Part shown: piece after piece, positions 22,613 to 33,194 of the stretch
How positions within the stretch are numbered: the first letter of the stretch is position 1
How the letters are laid out: each line of letters starts with the position of its first letter
From: Symsagittifera roscoffensis
Lineage: Eukaryota; Xenacoelomorpha; Acoela; Convolutidae
DNA length: 64,000 nucleotides
Direction: 5' to 3'
Assembly (NCBI RefSeq): GCF_963678635.1
Contig: NC_087062.1
Span: forward strand, 60,987,584 to 61,051,583
The notes under the pieces: model-generated
The model's database searches: none
What the model was told of the DNA's origin: nothing
What the model saw: the letters and a program-made list of their open reading frames with translations, nothing else
Made by a program: the position numbers and the translations under genes

Positions 22613-22686
22613 GAATTTTTTAAAATTGTTAATTCAAACGTTTTCGCACATTTTGTGCATCGTCAGGATATAAAAATTTCTATTTA
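22612..22686 (-). ncRNA. Hammerhead-ribozyme-like motif in the PLE 3' region
   Basis: The minus strand shows the type I core in order: CTGACGA, stem II TGCACA/TGTGC closed by AA(A), GAAA, a tiny palindromic stem III ACGT, then TT as cleavage dinucleotide. Flanking strands (TAGAAATTTTTATATC before; GAATTAACAATTTTAAAAAATTC after) are largely complementary and would form stem I. Hammerheads with minimal stem III, probably acting as dimers, are known from Penelope-like elements. Confidence 0.7.
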
Positions 22687-22968
22687 CAATAAAATGATCA
22701 AAGATCATGTATGAAATTCAAAAAGAACATGTTAGAAATTTTTAACCAATCACATTCTTACATCTGTTATTACGTAATCATTATTTCATCGATTATGACA
22801 ATTTCCATACTTTTTTGTTACTTGAGTCATAATTTTTCGATTTGATGTTTTATCCAAACTGACATGTCAGTTTATTTTTTCAAAAATTGCAATTTTTAGT
22901 CATGTTTAAACATGTACTATAATTTTAATGTCAGCTCCCTGCTCCTGAACTCCTCGCGCGTGTTAATT
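22613..22968 (-). pseudogene. 3' end of a Penelope-like element (last codons and 3' UTR), separated from its body by the LTR element
   Basis: Read on the minus strand, directly after the LTR element, the frame continues with TREEFRSRELTLKL and a stop, the C-terminus expected to follow the GIY-YIG domain that ends at 45,918. The rest is an A/T-rich 3' UTR ending in a hammerhead-ribozyme-like motif. The element is 5'-truncated and split by a 22.9-kb insertion, so it is not functional. Confidence 0.8.
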
Positions 22969-23884
22969 TGTAACATTCGTCTACTGCAGTCACACATGAG
23001 GCTTAAGAAAAATAGGCCCTATAACCACTGGCTCACGGGTCAGGGACACTATCTCTTGTGTTTTTCTACCTCAAGAACGGTCGGAGCCAGTTCGGTTCGT
23101 TTGTGACATGAGACTACGACCCGTTACAGCTTAAAGGCTACTACTAAAATATCCCCCCACTCTAGAATTAGAAACGTCCCCATACTTAGGTCTCTAGATA
23201 CCCAATATACATGAACGCCGTTAAAAACCGGGTTGGAACAATCCGTTAAGTTTATTTTTATTAGACAGTGGAACTTTGATCCATTTCAGATGGATCAACC
23301 TAAAACTCGCCTTACCTCAACATAACAATTATAAAACACACTCTAGGAATTTAAATTTGTACTCACATAGTAGCACGCTCAAGAAGTGGGAAATAATCCA
23401 GTTGGTAGTTAACTCAAGAATTAAATAACGTAACTAAATGAGTCTAATGTTTTATAGTTTTGACAATGAGAACGAGTTTTTACTCTAGACAATAGTTTTC
23501 TTGTGAACCATTAGGACACTCAAGCTGTCCACTTTTCCACCGAAGGTTCACTCTAGTCCAGTTCCGAATAATACTCCAGTCGTTATAATCCAATTCGAGG
23601 GAATGCTCTCGTCTCTGTCACAGATGGGACAGCTCTACTCTCGATTATTATAGTGATGGAAATTGCGAATAGCAATTTCCTACTGCTTTTTCTTGCGACT
23701 TTCCCGCGTATGCGACTCAATTGTTCTGAAACTGTTCTAACTTCTTTTTCTGATTTTCAGTTCTTGCGAGAAAATCGTGCATGACAGGTTCCATTCGAAA
23801 TTTTGAAAAATTAAATTTCACTCCAAAATCAAGTGTTTTTTGCTCCTCTCAAGGTCAAACTTCCAAATATGACCGACTGGCACA
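22969..23884 (-). repeat. 3' LTR (916 bp)
   Basis: Starts TGTAACATTCG and ends GACTGGCACA on the plus strand. It is the same length as the copy at 45,002-45,917 and differs by a handful of substitutions (for example ACTTTCCCG versus AATTTCCCG near 23,698). The next sequence inward on the sense strand is GTCCGGGGAGTA, a short purine-rich stretch that could serve as the polypurine tract. Confidence 0.95.
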
Positions 23885-24314
23885 TACTCCCCGGACTCGA
23901 GATCGATGTCCCCATCGCGCGCTGTCTTCTGCCAGTGAGTCCCAGAAAAACCGAGTGTTGCTCAAGATACAGTGCCAGTGGTCATTTACAGAAGTTTGCA
24001 GCAGATTTAAGCTTATCTACACCCCAAAATTCACAGCCATTTAAAATTTTCACACTATTGCTAAACAGCAACCAAAATCTGCATACACCTGCACCCTTGA
24101 ATTTTCACTTTTCAAGCCAATCATTTTAAAATCTCTTTTGTCCTATTCAACCAGGAAATTGTCATGCAGCATTTCGATTTATATAATAAATATAGTATAT
24201 TAGTAACAATATTTGCTTTGTTAAAATTTCTTTTTCGTGAATCCAAGTTTCACTCGGATCCACGCTCAAGCCCCCCTTCCCTCTCAAGACTCAAGATCCA
24301 TCCGATTTGCCCAT

Positions 24315-27300
24315 TCATCTCGTACTCTTCGCCTTGGAGGTACTGCATCCTGAAGTGCTAGATGCGGCAAACTGTCTCAACAGTTCCTCTTCATCATCGG
24401 AACTAATTACAATCTCTTCCCAAGCCTTCAGCTGTTCATAGGATCGCATCCATTCTCTCTGCTCCTGCAACCTCTTTGCTTGGTTGGGTAGTGCCTTCAC
24501 CCTAGCTTCTCGGTTCAAGCAAAAGGAGTTGTGCAGGCTCAAGCTCACGTTCTTCGCCAGATCTTCCTCTAGTATCGACTCCCTCGCTTTGGTATTGTCT
24601 CTAGACATCTTACCCACTCTTTTCCACCCTGTCGTGATCGCATTACGATGGGTTAGCAGGGGTCTCTTGAAAGCTTCCGGCCCAATCTCGGCCTGGAACT
24701 GTCGATACTCTTTTTGATGTTTTCTCATGTGATCTTTCGTTGTCATGTACAACCAAGACGTCAGTGTCGCCCGAAACCATGGAAAGTACCTCAAGCGACT
24801 CCATACGTGCCTGACTTCCGTCGGTATGGCGAATACTTTGCACGCAGTCTCAAACAACTCGAGTCTCCTGCTATAGTCTATCGCGTATATTGACTCAGCC
24901 GTTGGCGTCGTCGCCTCCCGATACTTCGTTATATTCTCTTCTATCCATCTCAGAGCTAACATCGTACTCACTACTAAGAGCGTCACCTTCTGCCGGTGAT
25001 CCGGTAGTCCGATCGACCGAATCTCTTCCACATCCCACACCAGGCAAAGGTTCTTGTGATCTGGATACCACACCGTTTGTGCCAAACAGTGGCATGGGCA
25101 TTCCCCATGAGAGATCTCAATGCTCCTGAGATTACGCTCCCCTGAGGCTTCCAAGAGAGGCTCAAGCTCCATCATTTTCTCGTGCATCGTATCGTTGTCT
25201 TCCAGGTTCGGAGTACTTCCCACAGGTTTCCCGATCACGTTTTGTCTCTCGTGATCGCTTGTGTTTTCTCTTTCCAACTTCAGAAGATCTTCTCCCCAGA
25301 TTTCGCTTAAGTCATCTCTCAATTCTTTTGGTACTGTCCCTTTGATTTTTCTCAACAACTTGTGCGAGTGATGCGACATCCGAGACAACCTCACGCACTT
25401 GGGCACTGAGAAGGCCTTGTCCACCAGTATTCTCTGGCTGGACACCTCCACCATCGCCATGTGTAGCGGGTAGTGACTTCCGCACAAGTTGGCCATCATT
25501 GACCCTATCAGCGATTTCGCGTTCAATGGCAAGCCATAAGCTTCGCTCATGGGAAATCCCATTTCCGCCTCAAGACCAACTTTCCAGCTCCGGATGTGTT
25601 TTTGAGTCACTTGCAACACCCCGGGCCATGATTCTACGCTCAACGCCGTCACTAAATGATGTTCAGATTCCAGTCTCTCCAGTGCCTGCAGACCACACAT
25701 TCTCGAGAAGAATCCGAGAGCTGTCGCTATATTCACCGTGGTTCTCGCGTAACATTCCGCTATTATTTGCACTTCATTTTTCTCCCTTTCTGTGATGTCT
25801 TCGAACCAAGTGACCAGGTCTTCTTTTTGAAACGACAGTATTCTGACGCATGACCGTCCATCGCAGATGTGCTCTCCGTTCCCACACGTCGAATCCAGAC
25901 AGCTACCCGGCTCCAATTTCTTTGCTGACCCGGGGTCGCTCGTCCTTTCGCTTGGCTCTTGCATCTGGGGCGTGATTAGCTTATGTAGCACACTCAACTT
26001 CGCCAGATCTTCATCTTCCGTTGGTGCTAACCTCACTCGCTCGGTGGTTTCCTCGATTAGACTCGCATGGGGATGTGGACACCAGGAGGGTCTTAGTAGC
26101 TTCCATATCACTCCCAAGTTCGTGGTTAACAAGCCATTTCCACCGCCCATGTTCACTTCAACTCTCTTGTTTGAGCGCGGTATGCTTATCACCTCTGGTG
26201 TTTTTTCAAGAATCAGGCCCAGGCTCGGCCCCTCTTTTTCCACCGCGTCTACTTCCATTATTCTTTCTGTCCAAAACTTCAGTAGCTCCGCTACCTCATG
26301 GTTTCTGTGGGCTCCTCCAGCTCCCGAGTCTAAGAAGGGATTGTAGGCTATTCCCATCACTCCAGACACATATTGGTATTCCCCCTTCTCACTGAGTCTC
26401 GAGTACTGTTCTGACGAGGCCAGGTTACGGTGAACATCATGTTCTTCCTCGAACTTCTTATTAGAGAACCTCCGTACCTCGTCCAGCTTTCGATGGTTCT
26501 CTAAGGATAGTCTGGAACCATCTTCTTTCTCTATTCCTGTACTCTGATATACGTTCAAGATGATCGTTGAGACTCTTCTCTCCATGGTTTTACTTCCACT
26601 TGCTCTCTGGTGGCATGCCAGGATGGTGCTATCAGACATCATTGACATTATCCATCTCAAGAAACATGTGGCATCTTTTCTTCTAGCCAGGCTCAAGCCT
26701 GAATTGTCCCTGGCCACGTGTTGCATCAGTGCCTGATACACCTCTAGCTTCTTGCTTCCCAACTTCAGCCTGTCATACGAGGTCAATGTCTCCAACTCTA
26801 TTCCCACCAGACTCCAGGTGAACATTAATTGTCCTGCAGTTCTAACGAAGGGATTCGCCATTAGTGGCGGTGCTGATGAGGATGTCCTCATCGCCTCTTC
26901 AAAATGATCCTTCAACAAACTCTGCCAGGACCTCTTCAGATGACTTGCCATCTCTATCTTATTAACCTCGGCTTTTTGCTGGGTGGCCCAATGGCGTCGC
27001 TTGCGAGCTATTCCACTGTCCAACTTCTTCAAGCAGTCCTCTATTTCCTTCAATGTTTCGAGGGCCACCCACCACGTCCGGGAAGTGTTCCTCGTCTTGT
27101 TCCTCTCCAATGGATCACTCGTCACCTGTTTGCCCATGCCCTGATGTGCCTTCGAGATCCATTCTTTGCCGATCTCCACTTCCCCTACCTGTCCGTTCGT
27201 TGAACCTCTCTTCACGTTTACCTTCTGAGGCTTGAAGTCTTCTTCTGACGTCGAACTGGCGGAAACCTCTATTTCCTTTTCTACTTCAAGTGGTTTCCTG

Positions 27301-30300
27301 AGCTCCGAGCTGTTCTTGTATGCCGCCGTCTTGCATCGAGCCAAAACGATGGGCGCCGTCTCTCTCAAGTTTCCTTCCGAAACAGCATCCACTGAAGGAC
27401 TACCCCATCCTTCCACTTCTCTCTTCCTCTTGCGAGTCTTCACATCTCTGCTCGAGGGTGTTGTGGCTATCATCATTGATTCGACCTCTCCATCCACTCC
27501 TTCCAACTCTTGCCTCCCCCCTGCTCGAGCCTTAAGGATATTAGTACTTTTAATCATATTACTAGTCCCAACCTTATCCCTTTTTATATCATCAACCATT
27601 TTATCCACAGTTTTTTGTTTCAGAGTAGAGCTGTCCTCACATTTCTCTTTTCTAGTCTTCGATCGTGCGTTCCTCAGCTCCACCAGCTTGTTCAGCAGCT
27701 CTTTTCTAGCTTTCTCATCCAGGCCCGTTCCTATCAGGAGCGGTTCCCCGAATCTCACTACTGCGTCCCACAGTTCCTTCTTGAACTTGTCCAGCGTCGT
27801 CTCGCTGCCCACTTCTCGATTGAATTCCTCCAGGAATTCCTGCCAAGCGTCATCCTCGAGAGATCCCAAGAATATGTCCCTGTTCCCTTCAAACGTGTTC
27901 TTCTCCCTTTCCTCCGAGCTCAAGAGTAACATCCCCATATTGAAGGTCTCACCTGCCAATGGCAATTCCAGATCCTTCCGGGGAGACGGAATCAGGGGTG
28001 GTGTGGCAGTATCTGCCCAATTCTCCTCGCTCAAATCTTTCAACAGCTCTTGAGTGGTGAGCTCCTCCCCTGATGGCCCTGGTTCAGGCGTATTCCCCAC
28101 TTCCATGTCTTCACCGGCTTCACTGAGAGTTTCATCCATACTCTCTTCTTCTGACTCATGTCTCCTTCTCTCGAGAATTTTCTTAAATCGGTCCTCGACG
28201 GGTCCGCTCCTCTTGTCTCCAGGTGTGTCCACGGACAGTGGTGATGGTGTCGTAGGATCCAGCTTTTTGTATTCCGTCAGTGCTACATGCAGTTGACCTG
28301 CTGCATCTAGTTCTGTTCCTTCCTGTCTTATTTCCACCTGTTCCAAGCCATAGGGCGCCTTATATCTTCTCGTGGCAAATTTCATGTCGTCCACCAGTGC
28401 GACGTGCCCCTCCATCACGATCATCCTGCCATCATCCCATATGGGTAACATGTTCTCAAGTCCCTCCTTCTCAAGAGTTCTCAAGACCTTCCGCACCTCA
28501 TACCCTGGGGGCTGCGAACCTCTACTCTTTTTCGCTTGCGTCGTCCACGAATTTACCTTCATCTCGCTGGCATGGAAGTAGACCGCCGCCGTGTAGCCAA
28601 TGAACAGGGGGTCCCAGCCATCAGTGAAATCCTTCTGCATTTCCTCCGCCGTCATCCTCGCCATTATGGAGGGAACTACCAAGGGACTATTCATTCCTAA
28701 GGTCATCCTCCTGACTATTGGGAACTCAGGCATGGTGGCCGGGAGGATTTCTTTCTCCATTATGGTCTCCAGCTCCCTCTTCACCAGTGCGAAGCACTCC
28801 TTCCAGGCAGGAATTCTCAAGATTTCTCGTCCGTCCGCCGTCAATGGGTTCAAGTTCCAGAATTTGGGATACATTTCAATGGGACCCTCTCGCTTGCCTC
28901 CCATTCTACATTGCATTTGCCCCCTGAAGTTGTACACTATCAGCTCGGCATCTTTCACCTTTCCAAAGAGTACCGTGTTGCTCATTCGCCCTCTGAGCAC
29001 CTTCTGCTGACACCAATTTAACGCCGTCCCATCCAGTATACTGATAAGGCTCAAGTGCGTTACAGAGTGACGATACGTTGTCACCAGGGGGTCTGGGAAC
29101 GCGTACGTCACTGCTGGACCATAAATGCAGGTCACCACCTCCTCTAGGCCCCGGATTATCCCCATTGGGTCCGACTTCATTGCCAGGCATAGGTCCGTCA
29201 GCAGAGGCATCCCTCTGTTCGTCTTCTTCCATTCTTCTCTCGAAGTTGGATTCTCATCTTCACCCGTCATGTGCCGATTTTGCATCATGAGGTATTGCAC
29301 TAGCAACGTCTTCAATCCTGCGGCACACTTGTAGGAGCTGGTTTCAATGCTCGTGTGGACTCTCCCCATAGACAGAGGCTCTCCATATTCCATTAATCGA
29401 TGAAACGACACCAATTCCCCATGGGTCAAGAGCACTAGTGCCAGGTACCCATCAACTCGAAGTGTCTCCACTCCCCGACTAAACATGTATGCTGGACCCA
29501 TGTTGAACAAGTATCTGGGGTAGACCAAATACAGGGCCAAGAGCAGGCTGATGGGCATGCCCAGTATCTCCTGCACGAAGGCTCCAAAGATAGTCGCCGT
29601 GGTACCGAATACTCCTGCCAAGAATTCCTTCTCCCAGCAAGGACTCAAGAACTTGAGAATCTCGTAATCCCTCCGAGTCTTCAATTCGCCTTTGGCGTGC
29701 TCTCTCCAGAACCCTGCGATCGTCACTTCATTGGCGGCCGAGACAAATCTAGCCACCGTCATGTCTCTTACTTCGGCCAGCTCCAGTTGCTTCTCTAGGA
29801 AACTCCAGACTTGCTTCACGAGGAGTGGTGCTTCCTCCCTTGTCTTATTCGTGGCGTTCTCCAACCTTGGTGTCAAAAATGGCCACCAGCCATTCTCTTG
29901 AGTCAAACGATATTTCAACGATCCTAATTGCTTTTCCGTCTCGGCCACATTTCTTCTCTCGTTACTGGGACCTCTAGACTTGCTGGTGGAGTTCGTGATC
30001 TTTACATCCATACTCCGAAACCACAGGCTGGCCGTTAATTTGCTTATCGCCGGGTGATCGTCCCCGATGACTGGGCTGAACTTGAGCTGCCTGGCAAAGT
30101 TCGATATCTCTAGCAAGAGCACCTCGTCTAATACGATCAGGATGTCGGCTAATCCATAAAAGCCCCTCAGTGCATGAGATATATCCGCCCATGCCGCCGC
30201 CAATTCTGACTTGCGAAGCCTCAGGTTCGATGGCTCTAACTCCCGATTGGGAGCTGCCATTAGAATCCGCCATTCACTCCCTTCTGCTATCAGGATCAAG

Positions 30301-33194
30301 ACCGCGTACACGAACTGTAGGGCGGGTGGCATATTCGCGTATCCAGGGGATGTGGTAAACACCACCTTCGTCTTGGACCCGAATCTCGAGACAACATTCT
30401 CTTGCACTTCATTCATCGCCGCAAACAACGCTTGAATGGCTTCCCATATCTTCCTCGATGTCGGAATTTCATCGCCCTTTAGTTGCTCAAGAAGTCCCAT
30501 CGCGTGCAGGTGATCATTCATCCCTGCAAACAATAGCAGTTCAGGTTCACAGGGCATCTCCGACTTTATTGCCACTACCAGAGTTAACATCTGATTCAAT
30601 TCAGCTCCTGGCAAAGAGTATATCAAAGTCTCCGGCCAGAACAACTTGGGAGACGTTCCTTCGAAGTCTGATCCCGCCACAATGACTACTCTCGCAGCAG
30701 CTGGGTCTGCTCTATCATACACTGCCAGGGTTTTGGCCAGCTGGGTACTCCCACAGGGCTTCCCGTACCTGGGATCTTCCGCCAATTTCGAGCCTTCGTA
30801 AGCGGCATCTGGCAATCCCGTTCCTCCCGGATTGAGTAGCTTGTCCACCACCTTCAACTGTGCCGGGGTTGCCAACCTGATTCTGGCGATGCTAGTTCGG
30901 TGCTTGGGAGGTTCTGCTATAAGTCCCGGACTCCCCAGCAGCTTGAGAGGTCTGTAATTAATGGGTCCCAAGATCGTTTTTGTGGGAATTCCCGTCAGGT
31001 CTGTGGTCTCCATCAACTTCGCTCTCGAGAAGTGCGCCTCATGAGCTCTCAACCAGTCCACGCAATGATGCCTATTCAAGTCCTCGTGTGATACTCGTTC
31101 GATCCCCAGGGTTTCCGCCAATTCTTGCCTGCATTCCAAACTCTCTAGATCCAGTTCTTTCACCTTCTCAGGATATCTCAAGCGAGCGGTCTCCATAGAC
31201 TTATTTTCCCGTTTGCTCTCTGCCACTACCACTGAGGATATCGCCGAGCTTGGAGGTGTTGATGACGTCACCTCCTCAGACTCCATTGGCGTGGCACTCT
31301 GCAATCTGGTCTGGCTGCTCCTTGAACTGTCTCTAGTGTCAACTCTCCGTCCCAAGCGACTAGACAAGGCCCTTGAGGCCAGGAATGGTGGGTTCGGAGG
31401 TGGTCCCAAAGTGAATTGGGCTGTCTCTAGCAGATCCGCCTCCAGCGCATTCATGTGTTCTTGGAAGACGTCGTTTAGCCACTCTGCTCCCCTCGGTCTA
31501 TCAAAATGGATTCCATCACTGGAGGTGTCTTCAGGGAATCCCTCTTTCTCCATGCGCTCTGCCACGTCCAACAGTCTGACAGGGAGCACACTCTTCCGGT
31601 GGATGTCTCTTATCACCTTGTTTAGGTTCCGCACCTTCTCGTTCATCTCCAAGGCGTGCTGATCAAACATCATATTGTAGGGGACAGTACATATCGTCAA
31701 CAGGATGGGGTCCATCTGAATCCTCAGTTCCTCAAGAAGGCAGCTCACCTTATCGTGCAGCCTTGTTATTTTCCTCGCTTCACCCCTTGACACATCGTTG
31801 GTCCCGATCATCAGGGTCACCGTGTATACTTTGGTCATCCCCAGCATGTCAAGCGTTGCTAACATCTGTGGCGTGGCAGCTCCAGCAAAACTCAAGATTC
31901 CCGTCTGCCAGTGCGATCGGATCCGGGTCAACACCCGCACCAGGCTGTCCCCTATGATTAGATGAACCGCACCTTCTGGTACCCGGGGTGGCGCCATGTA
32001 TTGCACCCAGGCCGCATCATGAAAGCAGTCTCTCCTAGCTTTCTGCTCCGTACTCCAGTCCAGCCGATTGTGCCTGTGGTACCTCCCCTCTGTATTCTTC
32101 TTATAACTCAAGATCACGACACTCCTAACCGGCTGCTCCCTCCACGTCGGGGGAAGCTCCGGTCTTGCCGAACTCTCACGACTCTTTTGTCGCAATCTCT
32201 CGCCCAGTTCTCTCAGACGCGATGAGCCGCCGCTCACCTGACCGTCACTCGAGGTCGAGGTTGGGGTATATCCCGGCAGCTCCACATCCATCAGTGGGCG
32301 TATGGGTTGCGTCTCTAGGCTACGCAAGGAAGACGTTGCGTCATTCGGTATCCAAACTTCCAACCCTTCACTCATGTGTTCACGGGCCTCGCGGTCAAGG
32401 TTGAACCGTGCTCTTGCTCTGGGGGCCTCATCCACCTCCATACGTGACTCTGGCCTCGAGCTGGTGACCACTCGCTCCTTCGGCCTGGCTCCCTTCTGTG
32501 CATCAAGCTCGCGTTGTCGTTGTTCTATTCTGTCTAATTCCGACCTCAGTTGATCACGATTTGCGGCGTTCTCCCGCACCCTTAACTCCTGTTGATGCTC
32601 AGCTTTTTGTATCTCAAGCAACCTCAGAGCCTGGTCTCGCTCATTGACCGCCTGGTCCCTTTCCAGCTGAACCTTCTCCCGATCCAGATTTGCCTGATCC
32701 CGATCGAGGTTCGCCTTATTCCTTTCCTTCTGCGTCTTCTCGAGCTCTTTCTTTAGAACACCTAGGTCCGGATATGCCTCGGTCGTCTGTTGCATTCGTG
32801 ACATCGATGGCACCCTACTCGAGCTCTGGCTGGTGGACCTTACTGTTGGCCTAGTCGGTAGTGGGAATTCCCCTGCACCATATTCGGTATTGTTATTCAG
32901 GCCAGGATTCCTTGCCAAGTCGAAACCCCTTACTCCTCCATCCACATTCCAAGACAACCATCTGGTCTGTTCTTGGTTCGATATTCCCTCGGTGGTGTAG
33001 CCGATCATCAAGACAGCCTCCGTTGCAGACTCCCTGCACTCACCCTGGTCCTCCAACTGGAGGATGGCATTCAGCATCACCGCCATTCTCTCGTCTATTT
33101 GGGTATAGTCCAAGTCCCTCAGGCGCCTGTACAGCTCATCAAGAGTGGGCTTCCTCAGGGCCGCGGGCACGGAGTTCCAGAATCGGTCTGCCAT
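24315..33194 (-). CDS. Giant third ORF of the LTR retrotransposon with an SGNH/GDSL-hydrolase domain
   Basis: 2,959 aa from ATG 33,194, uninterrupted. Seen: a coiled coil at about 145-235 (KKELEKTQKERNKANLDRD...). An SGNH/GDSL-type domain at about 410-575: block I IIGDSLV with the Ser, block III IGTNDVS with Gly-x-Asn-Asp, block V DGIHFDRPRG with Asp-x-x-His, so the catalytic set is complete. A second, degenerate SGNH-like stretch at about 830-1,000 (VAGSDFEG, FAGMNDHLHAMG). An acidic linker at about 1,700-1,800, a Cys cluster near 2,430 (CLDSTCGNGEHIC, CDGRSC), CPCHC near 2,700, and a C-terminal EIVISSDDEEE resembling a SUMO-interacting motif. No signal peptide or fusion-type envelope features. 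Known: esterase domains occur in the ORF1 of some CR1-type LINEs and in some rotifer elements; the role is unsettled. Most of the protein was not recognised. A real gene (young, intact), function unknown. Confidence 0.9.
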   Translation of the reverse strand: MADRFWNSVPAALRKPTLDELYRRLRDLDYTQIDERMAVMLNAILQLEDQGECRESATEAVLMIGYTTEGISNQEQTRWLSWNVDGGVRGFDLARNPGLNNNTEYGAGEFPLPTRPTVRSTSQSSSRVPSMSRMQQTTEAYPDLGVLKKELEKTQKERNKANLDRDQANLDREKVQLERDQAVNERDQALRLLEIQKAEHQQELRVRENAANRDQLRSELDRIEQRQRELDAQKGARPKERVVTSSRPESRMEVDEAPRARARFNLDREAREHMSEGLEVWIPNDATSSLRSLETQPIRPLMDVELPGYTPTSTSSDGQVSGGSSRLRELGERLRQKSRESSARPELPPTWREQPVRSVVILSYKKNTEGRYHRHNRLDWSTEQKARRDCFHDAAWVQYMAPPRVPEGAVHLIIGDSLVRVLTRIRSHWQTGILSFAGAATPQMLATLDMLGMTKVYTVTLMIGTNDVSRGEARKITRLHDKVSCLLEELRIQMDPILLTICTVPYNMMFDQHALEMNEKVRNLNKVIRDIHRKSVLPVRLLDVAERMEKEGFPEDTSSDGIHFDRPRGAEWLNDVFQEHMNALEADLLETAQFTLGPPPNPPFLASRALSSRLGRRVDTRDSSRSSQTRLQSATPMESEEVTSSTPPSSAISSVVVAESKRENKSMETARLRYPEKVKELDLESLECRQELAETLGIERVSHEDLNRHHCVDWLRAHEAHFSRAKLMETTDLTGIPTKTILGPINYRPLKLLGSPGLIAEPPKHRTSIARIRLATPAQLKVVDKLLNPGGTGLPDAAYEGSKLAEDPRYGKPCGSTQLAKTLAVYDRADPAAARVVIVAGSDFEGTSPKLFWPETLIYSLPGAELNQMLTLVVAIKSEMPCEPELLLFAGMNDHLHAMGLLEQLKGDEIPTSRKIWEAIQALFAAMNEVQENVVSRFGSKTKVVFTTSPGYANMPPALQFVYAVLILIAEGSEWRILMAAPNRELEPSNLRLRKSELAAAWADISHALRGFYGLADILIVLDEVLLLEISNFARQLKFSPVIGDDHPAISKLTASLWFRSMDVKITNSTSKSRGPSNERRNVAETEKQLGSLKYRLTQENGWWPFLTPRLENATNKTREEAPLLVKQVWSFLEKQLELAEVRDMTVARFVSAANEVTIAGFWREHAKGELKTRRDYEILKFLSPCWEKEFLAGVFGTTATIFGAFVQEILGMPISLLLALYLVYPRYLFNMGPAYMFSRGVETLRVDGYLALVLLTHGELVSFHRLMEYGEPLSMGRVHTSIETSSYKCAAGLKTLLVQYLMMQNRHMTGEDENPTSREEWKKTNRGMPLLTDLCLAMKSDPMGIIRGLEEVVTCIYGPAVTYAFPDPLVTTYRHSVTHLSLISILDGTALNWCQQKVLRGRMSNTVLFGKVKDAELIVYNFRGQMQCRMGGKREGPIEMYPKFWNLNPLTADGREILRIPAWKECFALVKRELETIMEKEILPATMPEFPIVRRMTLGMNSPLVVPSIMARMTAEEMQKDFTDGWDPLFIGYTAAVYFHASEMKVNSWTTQAKKSRGSQPPGYEVRKVLRTLEKEGLENMLPIWDDGRMIVMEGHVALVDDMKFATRRYKAPYGLEQVEIRQEGTELDAAGQLHVALTEYKKLDPTTPSPLSVDTPGDKRSGPVEDRFKKILERRRHESEEESMDETLSEAGEDMEVGNTPEPGPSGEELTTQELLKDLSEENWADTATPPLIPSPRKDLELPLAGETFNMGMLLLSSEEREKNTFEGNRDIFLGSLEDDAWQEFLEEFNREVGSETTLDKFKKELWDAVVRFGEPLLIGTGLDEKARKELLNKLVELRNARSKTRKEKCEDSSTLKQKTVDKMVDDIKRDKVGTSNMIKSTNILKARAGGRQELEGVDGEVESMMIATTPSSRDVKTRKRKREVEGWGSPSVDAVSEGNLRETAPIVLARCKTAAYKNSSELRKPLEVEKEIEVSASSTSEEDFKPQKVNVKRGSTNGQVGEVEIGKEWISKAHQGMGKQVTSDPLERNKTRNTSRTWWVALETLKEIEDCLKKLDSGIARKRRHWATQQKAEVNKIEMASHLKRSWQSLLKDHFEEAMRTSSSAPPLMANPFVRTAGQLMFTWSLVGIELETLTSYDRLKLGSKKLEVYQALMQHVARDNSGLSLARRKDATCFLRWIMSMMSDSTILACHQRASGSKTMERRVSTIILNVYQSTGIEKEDGSRLSLENHRKLDEVRRFSNKKFEEEHDVHRNLASSEQYSRLSEKGEYQYVSGVMGIAYNPFLDSGAGGAHRNHEVAELLKFWTERIMEVDAVEKEGPSLGLILEKTPEVISIPRSNKRVEVNMGGGNGLLTTNLGVIWKLLRPSWCPHPHASLIEETTERVRLAPTEDEDLAKLSVLHKLITPQMQEPSERTSDPGSAKKLEPGSCLDSTCGNGEHICDGRSCVRILSFQKEDLVTWFEDITEREKNEVQIIAECYARTTVNIATALGFFSRMCGLQALERLESEHHLVTALSVESWPGVLQVTQKHIRSWKVGLEAEMGFPMSEAYGLPLNAKSLIGSMMANLCGSHYPLHMAMVEVSSQRILVDKAFSVPKCVRLSRMSHHSHKLLRKIKGTVPKELRDDLSEIWGEDLLKLERENTSDHERQNVIGKPVGSTPNLEDNDTMHEKMMELEPLLEASGERNLRSIEISHGECPCHCLAQTVWYPDHKNLCLVWDVEEIRSIGLPDHRQKVTLLVVSTMLALRWIEENITKYREATTPTAESIYAIDYSRRLELFETACKVFAIPTEVRHVWSRLRYFPWFRATLTSWLYMTTKDHMRKHQKEYRQFQAEIGPEAFKRPLLTHRNAITTGWKRVGKMSRDNTKARESILEEDLAKNVSLSLHNSFCLNREARVKALPNQAKRLQEQREWMRSYEQLKAWEEIVISSDDEEELLRQFAASSTSGCSTSKAKSTR

